From: an uncultured Pirellulales bacterium
GTDB taxonomy: Bacteria; Planctomycetota; Planctomycetia; Pirellulales; Thermoguttaceae
Assembly (NCBI GenBank): GCA_938015445.1
Contig: CALLPE010000008.1
Coordinates: forward strand, 124,001 to 188,000
Direction: 5' to 3'
Length of the DNA stretch: 64,000 bases
Each line of letters begins with the position of its first letter. The stretch's first letter is position 1. Both the position numbers and the translations under genes were made by a program. Below the pieces are notes generated by a model, which was not told the origin of the DNA, did not search any database, and saw nothing but the letters and a program-made list of their open reading frames with translations. Positions 36,651 to 45,623 of the stretch are shown one piece after another.

Positions 36651-37406
36651 ATGCTACGGTTTGCAGCGGTATGTCAACTTTATTGGCGCCATTTTTATCG
36701 TGCCAGCCTGGGGCTGCTGTTTCCGCCCCGTTGTGCGTGCTGCCGAGCCGAACTGCCTACTGTTGCGGAGCTGATGCTGTGCCACGCTTGCTGCCAGGAG
36801 TTGAAAGCGGTGGGCAACGCCTTCTGCCCGCGGTGCGGTGCCATAGAACCCGGCCAGCCAGTCGACTTGCGTGGGTGCCCATTGTGTCGCGGTACAAAGT
36901 TTCACTTCGAGAAAGTGGTAGCCTTGGGATTGTACGACAACCTGTTGAAGCACGCCATTGCCAGGATTAAGGGGCCAACCGGACGTGTGCTGGCCGCTGC
37001 CCTGGCTGATCTAATGTTGCACAGCAGGGGCCAGCAGCTTAAAGAGCTGAAAGCCGACCTGGTCGTGCCGGTGCCGATGTATTGGGCGAGGCGCTTTTGG
37101 CGCGGGGTCAATAACACCGACCTGTTGGCCGAGCGACTAGCCAGCCGGCTATGTTTGCCGGTGCGTCGAACCCTGGTCCGCAACCGTAACACCTTGCCGC
37201 AAACTAGCTTGCGTCCTCACGAGCGGTTTGCGAACGTGCGCGGGGCGTTTACCACCCGCACGGTCCGTAGCTTACAAGGCAAGTCTATACTGTTGGTAGA
37301 CGATGTACTGACCACCGGGGCGACTTGCAGCGAGGCCGCCGGGACGCTGCGTCGGGCGGGAGCGGCGCGCGTAGTCGTGGCGGTGTTGGCCAGGGGACAA
37401 GGCTAA
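36651..37406 (+). CDS. comF: ComF family phosphoribosyltransferase-like protein
   Basis: A 251-residue protein starting at the ATG at 36651. The N-terminal zinc-ribbon-like region has CACCRAELP, CHACCQEL, CPRCGA and CPLCRG (cysteines between about 26 and 80). The C-terminal PRTase type I fold has the PRPP loop ILLVDDVLTTGAT at about residue 209-221, and PTSLRPHERFANVRGAF-like sequence (here QTSLRPHERFANVRGAF) before it. In competent bacteria ComF supports uptake of single-stranded DNA; in many others the role is unknown. No com genes are nearby. It is slightly longer than the typical 200-240 residues. Confidence 0.9.
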   Translation: MLRFAAVCQLYWRHFYRASLGLLFPPRCACCRAELPTVAELMLCHACCQELKAVGNAFCPRCGAIEPGQPVDLRGCPLCRGTKFHFEKVVALGLYDNLLKHAIARIKGPTGRVLAAALADLMLHSRGQQLKELKADLVVPVPMYWARRFWRGVNNTDLLAERLASRLCLPVRRTLVRNRNTLPQTSLRPHERFANVRGAFTTRTVRSLQGKSILLVDDVLTTGATCSEAAGTLRRAGAARVVVAVLARGQG

Positions 37407-37894
37407 TCATCCACAGTCGGTTTGCCAACGCGGATAAACAGTCCATGAGACCGCGCTAATGTGGACGTTTGCCATTTTTGAAAACTTTTTCCGCCAATAG
37501 TTGCCCAAAACCCCGCGTTAAATCCCGCGTTAACTGATGTAATCTTCTAACTTTAGTATCTACGATAATTTAGGGAATTGCACCTCCTGGCAGCTTTGAA
37601 ATTGGCAAAGCTCGGGCAAAGTCGTGTCGAAAGTCGAAATAGGAAAAGACGGGTAACTGTGAAATATAAAGCACAAATCCGACTTTGTGTCTCATATTAC
37701 CGGCAGCCGCGACATAGCGATGTCGGGTTAGGTATTACACTATTTGCTGGTTCGCCGTCATCCAATTGACGTATCGATGGTGCTGGGTTTTTTAAACTTG
37801 GCACAGGGCGAGTGGTGGGGCACTGGCGACAAGGAAAAGCCGCTCGCGTTGACCGGCAGGCCCGGTAAGAACCGGCCGCTCAGCAACCGGCGCG

Positions 37895-37924
37895 TTGCGA
37901 CCAACTCGGCTAGGGACATATAAT
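37895..37924 (+). promoter_or_regulatory. Candidate promoter of the DUF502 gene
   Basis: TTGCGA (37895-37900), 18-bp spacer, perfect TATAAT (37919-37924). It is about 130 bp upstream of the start codon. Confidence 0.35.
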
Positions 37925-37930
37925 CCTCGG

Positions 37931-37985
37931 TTGGTGGCAATTGCAATTCGGTTGGTGGCAGTGCAAGTGTATCTGATTGGTGGCA
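37931..37985. repeat. Three TTGGTGGCA direct repeats in the leader
   Basis: TTGGTGGCA starts at 37931, 37952 and 37977 (21- and 25-bp spacing), each followed a few bases later by a TGCAA/TGGCAA word. They start right after the predicted -10 and could be an operator or a mini-duplication. Confidence 0.5.
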
Positions 37986-38053
37986 CTGGCAAGCGTTTTT
38001 TCAGTGGTATCGAACTACCAAGTGGCTCTATCAGGCAGTAATTAGTGCGGCAG

Positions 38054-38995
38054 ATGGGTACAGGCCTGAACAAGCACCAAACGCAATCGGCCCCTAGGTA
38101 CGCCCAGGATACGCCTCGACAAGCGTCGCGACCTTTTCGGGCTGCGGTCTTCCGCGGCTTGGCCGTGGTTACTCCGCCGGTACTGACGATATTGATCTTC
38201 GTTTGGGTAATAAACACTACCCGGTTGTATGTGCTGGACCCGGTGACCGGTCTAGTGCGCGAGCTTATCGTCTGGCGGATAGCCGATGTGCAGGAAAACT
38301 TGGTGCTGGCCGCACCCGGGCAGCGTATCGCCAACCGCGAGGGCCGTCAGTACCGTAAGATGGACGACGAGAAGTTCATCCCGCTGGAAATTTATGAATT
38401 GGTGCGTAAGGCCTCGCTGGACCAACAACCTCCGCAAACCGCTTTGGGAGTGTACCGACGTTACGTTGACCTGCGCTATCTTCGCCCGCAGTACACTGTG
38501 CCGCTTTTCATCGCGTTTTTCTTGCTGTTCATGTATTTTTTGGGTCGATTCCTCGCCGCCGGCATAGGCGCTTTCTTTTGGGAGCGGATCGAACAGGGAT
38601 TTCGCCGGCTGCCGTTGGTGCGCAGCGTGTATTCCGGCGCTAAGCAGGTCAGCGATTTCATCTTCACCCGCCACCAGGTCAAGGCTACCAGAATCGTGGC
38701 CGTGGAGTATCCGCGCAAAGGGACCTGGGCGATCGCTTTCGTCACCAGCGAGTCGTTCCGGCAACTGGAAGACGCGGTGCAGGAACCGGTGTACGCGGTG
38801 CTGGTGCCTTACTCGCCCATTCCTCATACCGGAGCCACGGTGGTGGTGGCACGCAGCGAGTGCATCGAATTAGATATGACGGTCGACCAGGCGCTACAGT
38901 TCATCATCAGTTGCGGAGTGGTCATACCGCCGCACCAGCTTGCTGAGTTGGCTGCCAATGCAGTGCCATCGGTGGAGTCTGACCGCAAAGGGTGA
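38054..38995 (+). CDS. DUF502 family membrane protein
   Basis: A 313-residue protein. The ATG at 38054 is taken rather than the GTG at 38045. Two membrane segments are clear: VVTPPVLTILIFVWVINT (about 37-55) and the pair-like hydrophobic stretch TVPLFIAFFLLFMYFLGRFLA (in part, about 146-166). A long hydrophilic domain lies between them, longer than in most DUF502 proteins. The conserved part follows: RLPLVRSVYSGAKQVSDFIF, the family signature (given in part), then VAVEYPRKGTWAIAFVT and VLVPYSPIPHTGATVVV. DUF502 proteins are conserved envelope proteins of unknown function; plant homologues (LIKE COV) are membrane proteins. Confidence 0.88.
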   Translation: MGTGLNKHQTQSAPRYAQDTPRQASRPFRAAVFRGLAVVTPPVLTILIFVWVINTTRLYVLDPVTGLVRELIVWRIADVQENLVLAAPGQRIANREGRQYRKMDDEKFIPLEIYELVRKASLDQQPPQTALGVYRRYVDLRYLRPQYTVPLFIAFFLLFMYFLGRFLAAGIGAFFWERIEQGFRRLPLVRSVYSGAKQVSDFIFTRHQVKATRIVAVEYPRKGTWAIAFVTSESFRQLEDAVQEPVYAVLVPYSPIPHTGATVVVARSECIELDMTVDQALQFIISCGVVIPPHQLAELAANAVPSVESDRKG

Positions 38996-39152
38996 ATTCT
39001 TGCCCGCAGCCCGAAGCACAGAACCTGCACTGCCACTGCGATATAGCCGGGCTGATACCGGCTTTGGTGCCTGGCGGCTTCGGAGGCCACTGTGCTTTTG
39101 AGCGGCGCTGCGATCCGCTCAGCATCGAGATGTCAATCGATGTGAAAAAAAC

Positions 39153-40058
39153 ATGTTGATCCGTTTAGGAACACGAGGTAGCGCGCTGGCTCGATGGCAG
39201 GCCCAATGGGTTGCCGAGCAGCTTCGCGCCCGCGGCGTCGCGGTGCAGGAGGTAATAATCGTCACCAGCGGCGACCGCCGCGACGGCCCCATCGGCGGCG
39301 GAACCAGGGGGGCGTTCACCAAAGAAATCCAACAAGCGCTGCTTCAGCGACGCATAGACTTGGCGGTCCATAGTCTGAAGGACTTGCCCACAGAACCGGT
39401 CGAGGGTCTGTTGCTTGCGGCCATTCCCCAGCGCGGTCCGCACGCCGACGTGCTCGTATGCAACGGCGATGCGACCGTGGATACGCTTCCGCCGGGAGCC
39501 AAATTGGGTACTGGCAGCGTGCGCCGCCGCGCCCAATTGCTCTACTTGCGCGCAGACCTGCATGTGGAGCCGATCCGAGGCAACGTGGACACCCGGCTGC
39601 GCAAACTGGAGGAGGGCCAGTTTCAGGCCCTTGTGCTGGCCGAAGCCGGTTTGCAGAGGCTAGACCTTGCTCGGCGCATCACCCAGCGACTACCGATGGA
39701 GATCATGTTGCCGGCGGTAGGCCAAGGGGCTTTGGCCCTGGAAACCCGCGCCGACGATCGGGACACGCAGCAGGCCGTCGCGCCGTTGGACGACCCGGAT
39801 ACCCGAGCAGCGGTCTGCGCCGAGAGGGCGATGCTGGCGGCACTGCGCGGAGGATGTTTGGCGCCGGTGGCCGGATGGGGCCGGGTGGATAGCGGCAAGC
39901 TCGTCTTGACCGGCCGCGTGCTCAGCCCAGATGGCTCCAGGAGAATCGACGTCACCGAATCGGCCGACCCCCAACAGGCCGAAACCTTGGGCCGGCGGGT
40001 GGCCGAGGTGCTACTAGCGCGCGGCGCTGGACAGATGATTGCGGCTGCCCGGCAATGA
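39153..40058 (+). CDS. hemC: Porphobilinogen deaminase (hydroxymethylbilane synthase)
   Basis: Condenses four porphobilinogens to hydroxymethylbilane in haem and corrin synthesis. The 301-residue protein starts LIRLGTRGSALARWQAQWV. The catalytic aspartate D77 is in HSLKDLPT. GTGSVRRRAQLL and IRGNVDTRLRKLEEG are the pyrrole-binding arginine motifs. The dipyrromethane-anchoring cysteine is C235 in LRGGCLAPVAGWG. Length and motif order are normal. The ATG at 39153 lacks a clear Shine-Dalgarno sequence. No other hem genes are next to it. Confidence 0.96.
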   Translation: MLIRLGTRGSALARWQAQWVAEQLRARGVAVQEVIIVTSGDRRDGPIGGGTRGAFTKEIQQALLQRRIDLAVHSLKDLPTEPVEGLLLAAIPQRGPHADVLVCNGDATVDTLPPGAKLGTGSVRRRAQLLYLRADLHVEPIRGNVDTRLRKLEEGQFQALVLAEAGLQRLDLARRITQRLPMEIMLPAVGQGALALETRADDRDTQQAVAPLDDPDTRAAVCAERAMLAALRGGCLAPVAGWGRVDSGKLVLTGRVLSPDGSRRIDVTESADPQQAETLGRRVAEVLLARGAGQMIAAARQ

Positions 40059-40174
40059 GCCAACGCCCCTTTTCGGCAAGCATGCACTGAGCAAGCGAAT
40101 TCGCCAATGCTCCAATGAGCAATTAGGGCGACGAACCAAGGGAAGCACTCAACGAAGAATTCAATCCCGCCGCT

Positions 40175-41509
40175 TTATTCTCGCTCCTCGGCTATCGTAC
40201 CTTCCAATGCAGCCGTTGGCTCGAACTGGGCCAGCGCATCTTCCAGAGCCGATGCTGCTTCGACCGCAGATACGCCTACCAACTCTGTTTGGCCGGTATG
40301 TGTGGGCGGATGATGCTCTTGGCCGTTTGCCCCCTGCGGTTGCTGCCCATATCGACCGCTTTGCCCTTGTGGAACGGTTTGGTCGTCTGACGCCACCTGA
40401 TGAGCGATTCGGGCGCATGCAGGGCGGCGTTTATGGCCAGCCGCCAGGACGTTGGCACGCCGTGGGCCAGGGTAAAACATCTCCACGGCGGCCAGAAACT
40501 GCCGAAACGGCTCCAAGTTCCCGCTCGCCTGGCTCAACACCTTGTCGCGCAGCATCCGCGATTGATAGTAACCGGTAGGCCAGCGAACCGCCAAGATGTC
40601 GCTTACCTCGTCGAACAACTGATAAACCCTGGCCCGAGTCAGCCCCGCTGCCCGGGCCACTTGCCGAACGCTGAGTACCTGTCCGTTGATACCCAACCGG
40701 CCCTCGGCCAGAACCACAATCGTTTGCGGGGCGTCGATGCGAACTTGCTCCAGCAGCGGCTCTACATAATTCTGCCGCAATTGGCGGGCGGTAAGCGCAT
40801 CGCCGGAGCTGAGGGCCATTTGCACCCACTGCTCGGCGCGGTCGATGAACCGCGGGACGATGCGCACCGTCAAGTGCTCTGGCTGGGCCATTTGACCGAT
40901 CAGAGAGTAAACCGCGTGGAAGACTTCCAAAATTGCGCGGACCCGCTTGTGGCCGTAAGTCTTGCGGCTGCGAAGTTCCGCCAGGCTGACGTCAGTAAAA
41001 TGACCCAGCGGGGTGTTCCACACTACTTTGGTCAACCGCTGAAGGCTGGGAGCGAAACGGCCCAGCGGCTCCGCTTCCAGGCCATGACGCACCACGCTCT
41101 GGCGCCACTGCTCCCACTGTAGCTCGGAAACTTCGCCGGCGTCGAACACCGGTTGACACCCATTGCCGTCGAGTGGTTTGTTCGAGTCATCGACAATCGT
41201 TGCCGCTTTGCCGGGAAGCGACTTGCGGTCGGTGGCCGCCGCCCGGGCTAGCAACTGGATGAACGTGGCCATCTTCTTGCGTCCGATGCCAGGAGTGGCG
41301 GCCAATTCTTCCAAAGGAGTTTGCAGCAGATCGCCGAGCCTTCGGGTCAGAAAGGCTATGGGAAGTCGGCGATCTGTGGGCAGTGCCCAGTAGGCCAGCG
41401 GCTTTTCTAAATGAGCTGAATACTCCGGCGCCGACAGCACGGTGCGCAGGTAATCGAAACGAGTGACGATTTGGAGCTCTTCGACCGAGAACTTCTTGCT
41501 GCACTTCAT
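40175..41509 (-). CDS. Putative regulator with helix-hairpin-helix and sigma-region-4-like HTH
   Basis: A 444-residue protein. The ATG at 41509 has a GGGGAAAG element about 5 bp upstream and is preferred to the longer open frame (to 41800). An N-terminal helix-hairpin-helix, LEELAATPGIGRKKMATFI (about 68-86), is followed by a second all-helical block (SLAELRSRKTYGHKRVRAIL) that resembles the alpha-CTD type of HhH fold. The third part has LSVRQVARAAGLTRARVYQL, a helix-turn-helix like region 4 of sigma-70 factors. The last 80 residues are low complexity, Gln/Gly/Glu-rich. Together this suggests a DNA- or RNA-polymerase-binding transcription factor. I do not recognise the family. It is convergent with hemC (116 bp). 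Confidence 0.75.
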   Translation of the reverse strand: MKCSKKFSVEELQIVTRFDYLRTVLSAPEYSAHLEKPLAYWALPTDRRLPIAFLTRRLGDLLQTPLEELAATPGIGRKKMATFIQLLARAAATDRKSLPGKAATIVDDSNKPLDGNGCQPVFDAGEVSELQWEQWRQSVVRHGLEAEPLGRFAPSLQRLTKVVWNTPLGHFTDVSLAELRSRKTYGHKRVRAILEVFHAVYSLIGQMAQPEHLTVRIVPRFIDRAEQWVQMALSSGDALTARQLRQNYVEPLLEQVRIDAPQTIVVLAEGRLGINGQVLSVRQVARAAGLTRARVYQLFDEVSDILAVRWPTGYYQSRMLRDKVLSQASGNLEPFRQFLAAVEMFYPGPRRANVLAAGHKRRPACARIAHQVASDDQTVPQGQSGRYGQQPQGANGQEHHPPTHTGQTELVGVSAVEAASALEDALAQFEPTAALEGTIAEERE

Positions 41510-42391
41510 GAGGCTTTCCCCCACTGGTATGCCCCACAGAAGGCCGCACGATCGGTCCGTGACCGAGCTACCTGGTGTCTGGTTTGATTTGGCGGACACG
41601 CCTCCCCCGCCAGTACGCGATTTAACAGTTCGAGAGATACTCGACATATAGCAAAACCGTCTATTAACGAGCTTGCACTGTGTGCAATCTTCTCTCCACC
41701 GGTCCGCCTTGTTGCCGCGGGGCGCCAAAGCCCACGCATCCGAAAAAACCTGCTTGGCCTGGGTAACCCCCTGGGCAGACGAGCGGTTATTTCGATCCAC
41801 GGCCGATCGTGCGCCCTAACTCCCAGAACCGCCCGCGGCTGAATTGCCCCGCGCCGGGACGCACAGCTAGCAAGCTGAAACCGCACATTACAGCCGACCT
41901 TGGCTGGCGGGGCACCACAGTCCACAGTCGCCAGGCGGGCAACTGGCTATTTTTTGAATTTCAAGGCGAACCGCGACATTCTGTCTTGCCGTTACTAGGT
42001 TAGTCAAGTGTTTGCAACATTTTTTCTGAAAAAAAGTGGAGCTAGCAGAAAACGCCACCAATCGCACCCCCTTTTTCGGGCACACACGGGTATCGCCTGG
42101 TTCTGGACCGACTGACAATGCAAACCCCCGCGACGCGTGCGCGGCCAGTCAGGTATGTGCTTCGCACCTTGTGCGAAGACCCCTGCACGGCGTTTCCTTC
42201 GGCTTCATTTCGGCTGCTTGTTACTTTTAAGGTGTGCAGGCCAACTGCGGCAGCGAATGAGTTGGTCCATTACAGGAACCCTGGAACGACACGGGTTATA
42301 ATTGCACTTATATTGTTGTAGTGCTGCCAAAGGGCAATTAGACTACTGGTTTTGTGGCAACAGCATCTTCAGCGTTCAAGGGAGCACAGCG
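41510..42391. other. Long divergent spacer
   Basis: 882 bp, no supported gene. Its centre (about 41935-42060) is AT-richer than the flanks. A perfect TATAAT at 42297-42302, 90 bp upstream of the oxidoreductase start, is a possible -10, but no -35 is evident. Confidence 0.55.
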
Positions 42392-43702
42392 ATGGCGGCA
42401 AAAATGCGATCTCGACGAGAGTTCTTGAAAACAGCGGCTGCGGCAGGCGCGGCCGCCACCAGCGCGCTGGCGATCTCGCGCAGCGTACACGCGGCTGGGA
42501 GCGACGAGCTGAAGTTCGCCCTGATCGGTTGCGGCGGACGGGGCACCGGCGCAGCAGCCGACTGCATGACGGTGCAGAAAATCCTCGGCCACAAAATACG
42601 TCTGGTGGCCGTTGCCGATGCCTTTGAAGACCGTGCCAACGGCGCGCTGCGGCACCTGCAAAAGGAGTTCGCCAAGCAAGTCGATGTCCCGCCAGAGCGC
42701 GTGTTCTCGGGCCTGGACGCATATCAGAAGGCCATCGACTGCGGCGTGGACCTGGTGGTGATGGCTTCGCCGCCGGGGTTCCGCCCCGCCCAGTACGCAG
42801 CGGCGGTCAAGGCCGGCAAACACGTCTTCATGGAAAAACCTTGTTGCACCGACGCCCCCGGCTTCCGCTGGCTGATGGAAACCAATGAGCTGGCCGACAA
42901 GAAGAACTTGAAGGTGGTCGTGGGCCTTCAGCGCCACCACGAGGCCGGCTACATCCGCGGCGTGCAAGAGATTCACGAGGGCAAATTGGGCGACATCATG
43001 TTCATCCGCGTGTTCTGGAATGGGCTGGGTGGCGGCGGTCGCGACCTGGGCAAGCGGCCCCCGGACGACCCGAACGAGATGGCCTTCCAGATACGTAACT
43101 GGGGCTGCTTCCGCTGGCTTTACGGCGACAACATCGTCGAGCAGCACGTGCATAACATCGACATCGCCAACTGGGTGATGGCCAAAGACGGCGATCCCAA
43201 GAAGGCCCATCCCATCGAAGCCAACGGCATGGGCGGACGCTGCAACCGTGGCAATTACGGCGACATCTTCGATCATCACTTCGTGGAGTTCACCTACGCC
43301 GACGGCACGAAGATGTTCAGCCAATCGCGGCACATACCCGGCACCTGGGACCAAGTCACCGAAATCGTGCACGGCACCAAGGGCACGCGGCCGGTCAACG
43401 TCGGCGGCGGCCCGAAGCTGGAAAGTAGCAACCCGTACCATCAGGAACACGTGGCCTTGATCAAAGCCATCCTCAACGATACCAAGCTCAACGAAGGTTG
43501 GTACGGCGCTGTCAGCAGCATGACCGCTGTGTTGGGACGGATGGCTACCTACTCGGGGCTGGTTGTCAAATGGGACGAAGCCGTCGCCAAAGGCCCAGAC
43601 GAAGCCCCCGAACGCCTCGCTTGGGACGCCAAGCCGCGGAGCCTGCCCGGCCCAGACGGCTTCTACCCGTTCCCCATGCCCGGCATTTACAAGCCATATT
43701 AA
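42392..43702 (+). CDS. Tat-exported Gfo/Idh/MocA family oxidoreductase
   Basis: A 436-residue protein starting at the ATG at 42392, with AAGGGAG about 7 bp upstream. The N-terminus is a twin-arginine leader: RSRREFLKTAAAAGAAATSA (about 6-25), with likely cleavage after VHAA near residue 36. The mature part begins LKFALIGCGGRGTGAA, a good dinucleotide loop. AGKHVFMEKPCCTDAPGFRW is the family EKP motif (given in part). HVHNIDIANWVM carries the catalytic-type His-x-x-Asp. Many planctomycete members are exported like this and probably act on sugars in the periplasm with a tightly bound cofactor. It is not next to a sugar transporter. Confidence 0.92.
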   Translation: MAAKMRSRREFLKTAAAAGAAATSALAISRSVHAAGSDELKFALIGCGGRGTGAAADCMTVQKILGHKIRLVAVADAFEDRANGALRHLQKEFAKQVDVPPERVFSGLDAYQKAIDCGVDLVVMASPPGFRPAQYAAAVKAGKHVFMEKPCCTDAPGFRWLMETNELADKKNLKVVVGLQRHHEAGYIRGVQEIHEGKLGDIMFIRVFWNGLGGGGRDLGKRPPDDPNEMAFQIRNWGCFRWLYGDNIVEQHVHNIDIANWVMAKDGDPKKAHPIEANGMGGRCNRGNYGDIFDHHFVEFTYADGTKMFSQSRHIPGTWDQVTEIVHGTKGTRPVNVGGGPKLESSNPYHQEHVALIKAILNDTKLNEGWYGAVSSMTAVLGRMATYSGLVVKWDEAVAKGPDEAPERLAWDAKPRSLPGPDGFYPFPMPGIYKPY

Positions 43703-43727
43703 GCGCGGCTGCGCGGGCGCCTTGACT

Positions 43728-43847
43728 ACCGCATTTTGTGGAATCGTTCCGGATCACTGCATTTTGTCCAGTGGTACCGAATCCATGTCCACATAGTTGC
43801 TTCTGCGCATCGGTTCGAGGCACTGGATTTTGTTCAGTGGTACCGGA
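43728..43847. repeat. Imperfect direct repeats in the spacer before sufB
   Basis: GCATTTTGT at 43731 and 43759 (28-bp period), and a third copy GGATTTTGT at 43825. Copies two and three continue with (C/T)CAGTGGTACCG. Confidence 0.6.
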
Positions 43848-43879
43848 CCCGTAGCTCGGCAGGTCACGCTGGCCGGGAT

Positions 43880-44887
43880 TCAGCTCGAGGTCACCGAAAG
43901 CACGTCGGCCTGGTAACTTACCCCGGCAGGCTGGGAACCGCTGCGTCCTTTCAGCAGCAGCCCCTGGATGATCAGGTCTACAGCCTCATCCTCGGACAGT
44001 CCCCGGCTCATCAGGGTTTCTAATTGGCGGGAATCGACGCTGCCGATGGCCGCCTCGTGGGTCACGTGCGCCTTGGGATGCGTGACCTCGACCACGGGGA
44101 CGGCTTTGGCCACGGCCTGGTCTTGGACAATCTCCTTGCAATCGACGTGCCCTCTGGCATACGGCGCGCTTGCCCGCAGCGTGTTGTGAACCATCGCCTC
44201 GGCCCGGTGACGAAGCGCCACGCTTGTTTGAAGCACACCGCGGGCGTAGGCTCCGGCCAGATGAGCGACTTCCCTGATGTTGATCCGGTCGTCGCCCGAG
44301 CCGGACACTCGCGCCGCTACTTCGCTTGTGCTGTGCGCTTCGCCCACCAGCTCGATGTCTATGTCGATCTGGCCCACGCGCCCGCGGATCAACTCGAAAT
44401 CGGTATGATACCGGCCGCCTTCCAGCACACGGACTTTGGAGCGGGGAATGACCACCACGCCGCCTTCGGCCCCGTGTACGTGGCGCTCGATGTAAGCATA
44501 TTCGGCGTTGCGGCCAATGGTCAGTCGGGCGTCCATCTCGTGTCGGATGTTCCTGGCGTTGGGAAAGGTGCAATGGGCCACCACGCCTGCCCGCGCATCG
44601 TCCTCCACCACGATCTCCAGTATGATGCGCTGGACGCCGTTGTCGGGAATCATGCCGAAACAGACTTGAATGGGCTTTGCGATTCGCGTGCCTTTGGTCA
44701 CCAGGATTCGGGCTTCGATGCCGTCGTCCAGTTGGCGCGCGTCGACCTCCAACCCATGCACTAAATGAACACCCAGCACCTGATTGGCGTGAATCTCGAT
44801 GCGTGCCACGTCTGGCTGCGCCCACAGGGTGTGCGGGTTGATCCCCACCGACTGATACATCGCCTGCAACAGACTGTTATCCGACAT
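43880..44887 (-). CDS. SufB/SufD family Fe-S assembly scaffold protein
   Basis: A 335-residue protein of the SufBD beta-helix family, shorter than typical SufB (about 480) or SufD (about 420). It has the C-terminal signature THEAAIGSVDSRQLETLMSRG followed by LSEDEAVDLIIQG (partly given). It also has AEYAYIERHVHG in the middle and HVDCKEIVQDQA, which provides a cysteine near the scaffold core. It overlaps the start of sufC's 3' end by 11 bp, so the two are translationally coupled (sufC first). No SufS, SufE/U or second SufB/D copy is present, so the pair looks like the reduced two-gene SUF arrangement called SMS (SmsCB) in the literature. Confidence 0.88.
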   Translation of the reverse strand: MSDNSLLQAMYQSVGINPHTLWAQPDVARIEIHANQVLGVHLVHGLEVDARQLDDGIEARILVTKGTRIAKPIQVCFGMIPDNGVQRIILEIVVEDDARAGVVAHCTFPNARNIRHEMDARLTIGRNAEYAYIERHVHGAEGGVVVIPRSKVRVLEGGRYHTDFELIRGRVGQIDIDIELVGEAHSTSEVAARVSGSGDDRINIREVAHLAGAYARGVLQTSVALRHRAEAMVHNTLRASAPYARGHVDCKEIVQDQAVAKAVPVVEVTHPKAHVTHEAAIGSVDSRQLETLMSRGLSEDEAVDLIIQGLLLKGRSGSQPAGVSYQADVLSVTSS

Positions 44888-45623
44888 TCAGACCCTCCGC
44901 TTCGCGCAGCTTCAACTCCTGGTGATCGCAAGGAATGCACCGTTGCTGAAAGTAATTCGCGATCTTGTCCACAGCCCCTTTGCTGACCAGCCGTCCGCAA
45001 CAAAGCAGGAAGGCATGTTCGGCATGTCGCAGTACGGCCAGGCTGTGGGTAATCATTATCACCGTGGTGCCCTGTTGCTTTAGCAGCTTCAGGGCGTCGA
45101 AAATCCGCTCCAAAGCCTCGACATCGATGCCACTGTCTGGCTCGTCGAGCAGGACCAGCTTTGGCTGCATGGCCAGGATGCTGGCCAGCTCGATGCGCTT
45201 CCGCTCGCCGCCAGAGAGCGTGCGATCGACCGAACGAGACAAATACTTCTCCGGGTCTAAGCCCACCTGGCGCAAAACTTCCCGCACTTTGGCGTCGCCG
45301 CTGTTGCGGGCGGCGGCCTTGATAAAAGAGTAAACCGACAGCCCTTCGAACCGCGCGGGCTCCTGCCATGCCAGGGTGATTCCCAGTCGCGCCCGCTGGT
45401 CGATCGTCAACCCCTTGATCGACCGCCCCTGGTACAACACGTCGCCCTCGAAATCCGTATAGCCAGACAACCCCATAATCACGTTTGCCGTGGTCGATTT
45501 CCCCGCCCCGTTGGGGCCAATCAGGGCGTGAATGTGTCCCTGCCAAAACTCGATCGACAGGTCGTTGAGGATTCGTTTGCCGTCCAAGCAAAGGGTGACG
45601 TTTTTCAGTTCAAGGATCGTCAT
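44877..45623 (-). CDS. sufC: SufC-type ABC ATPase
   Basis: Cytoplasmic ATPase that drives rearrangement of the SufB/D scaffold. The 248-residue protein has Walker A GPNGAGKST at 36-44, Q-loop WQEPARFEGLSV (about 86-97), signature LSGGERKR (136-143), Walker B LVLLDEPDSGID (156-167) and H-loop ITHS (191-194). EPDSGID and the WQEP segment are characteristic of SufC rather than importer ATPases. It is the first gene of a two-gene unit, and its stop lies inside the next gene. Confidence 0.92.
   Translation of the reverse strand: MTILELKNVTLCLDGKRILNDLSIEFWQGHIHALIGPNGAGKSTTANVIMGLSGYTDFEGDVLYQGRSIKGLTIDQRARLGITLAWQEPARFEGLSVYSFIKAAARNSGDAKVREVLRQVGLDPEKYLSRSVDRTLSGGERKRIELASILAMQPKLVLLDEPDSGIDVEALERIFDALKLLKQQGTTVIMITHSLAVLRHAEHAFLLCCGRLVSKGAVDKIANYFQQRCIPCDHQELKLREAEGLNVG

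Larger units (their letters stand above)
37407..38053. other. AT-richer 5' region of the DUF502 gene
   Basis: 647 bp clearly lower in GC than the surroundings, with no supported gene. It contains CCCGCGTTAA duplicated at 37512/37524, a candidate promoter at 37895-37924 and three TTGGTGGCA direct repeats in the predicted leader. Confidence 0.6.
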
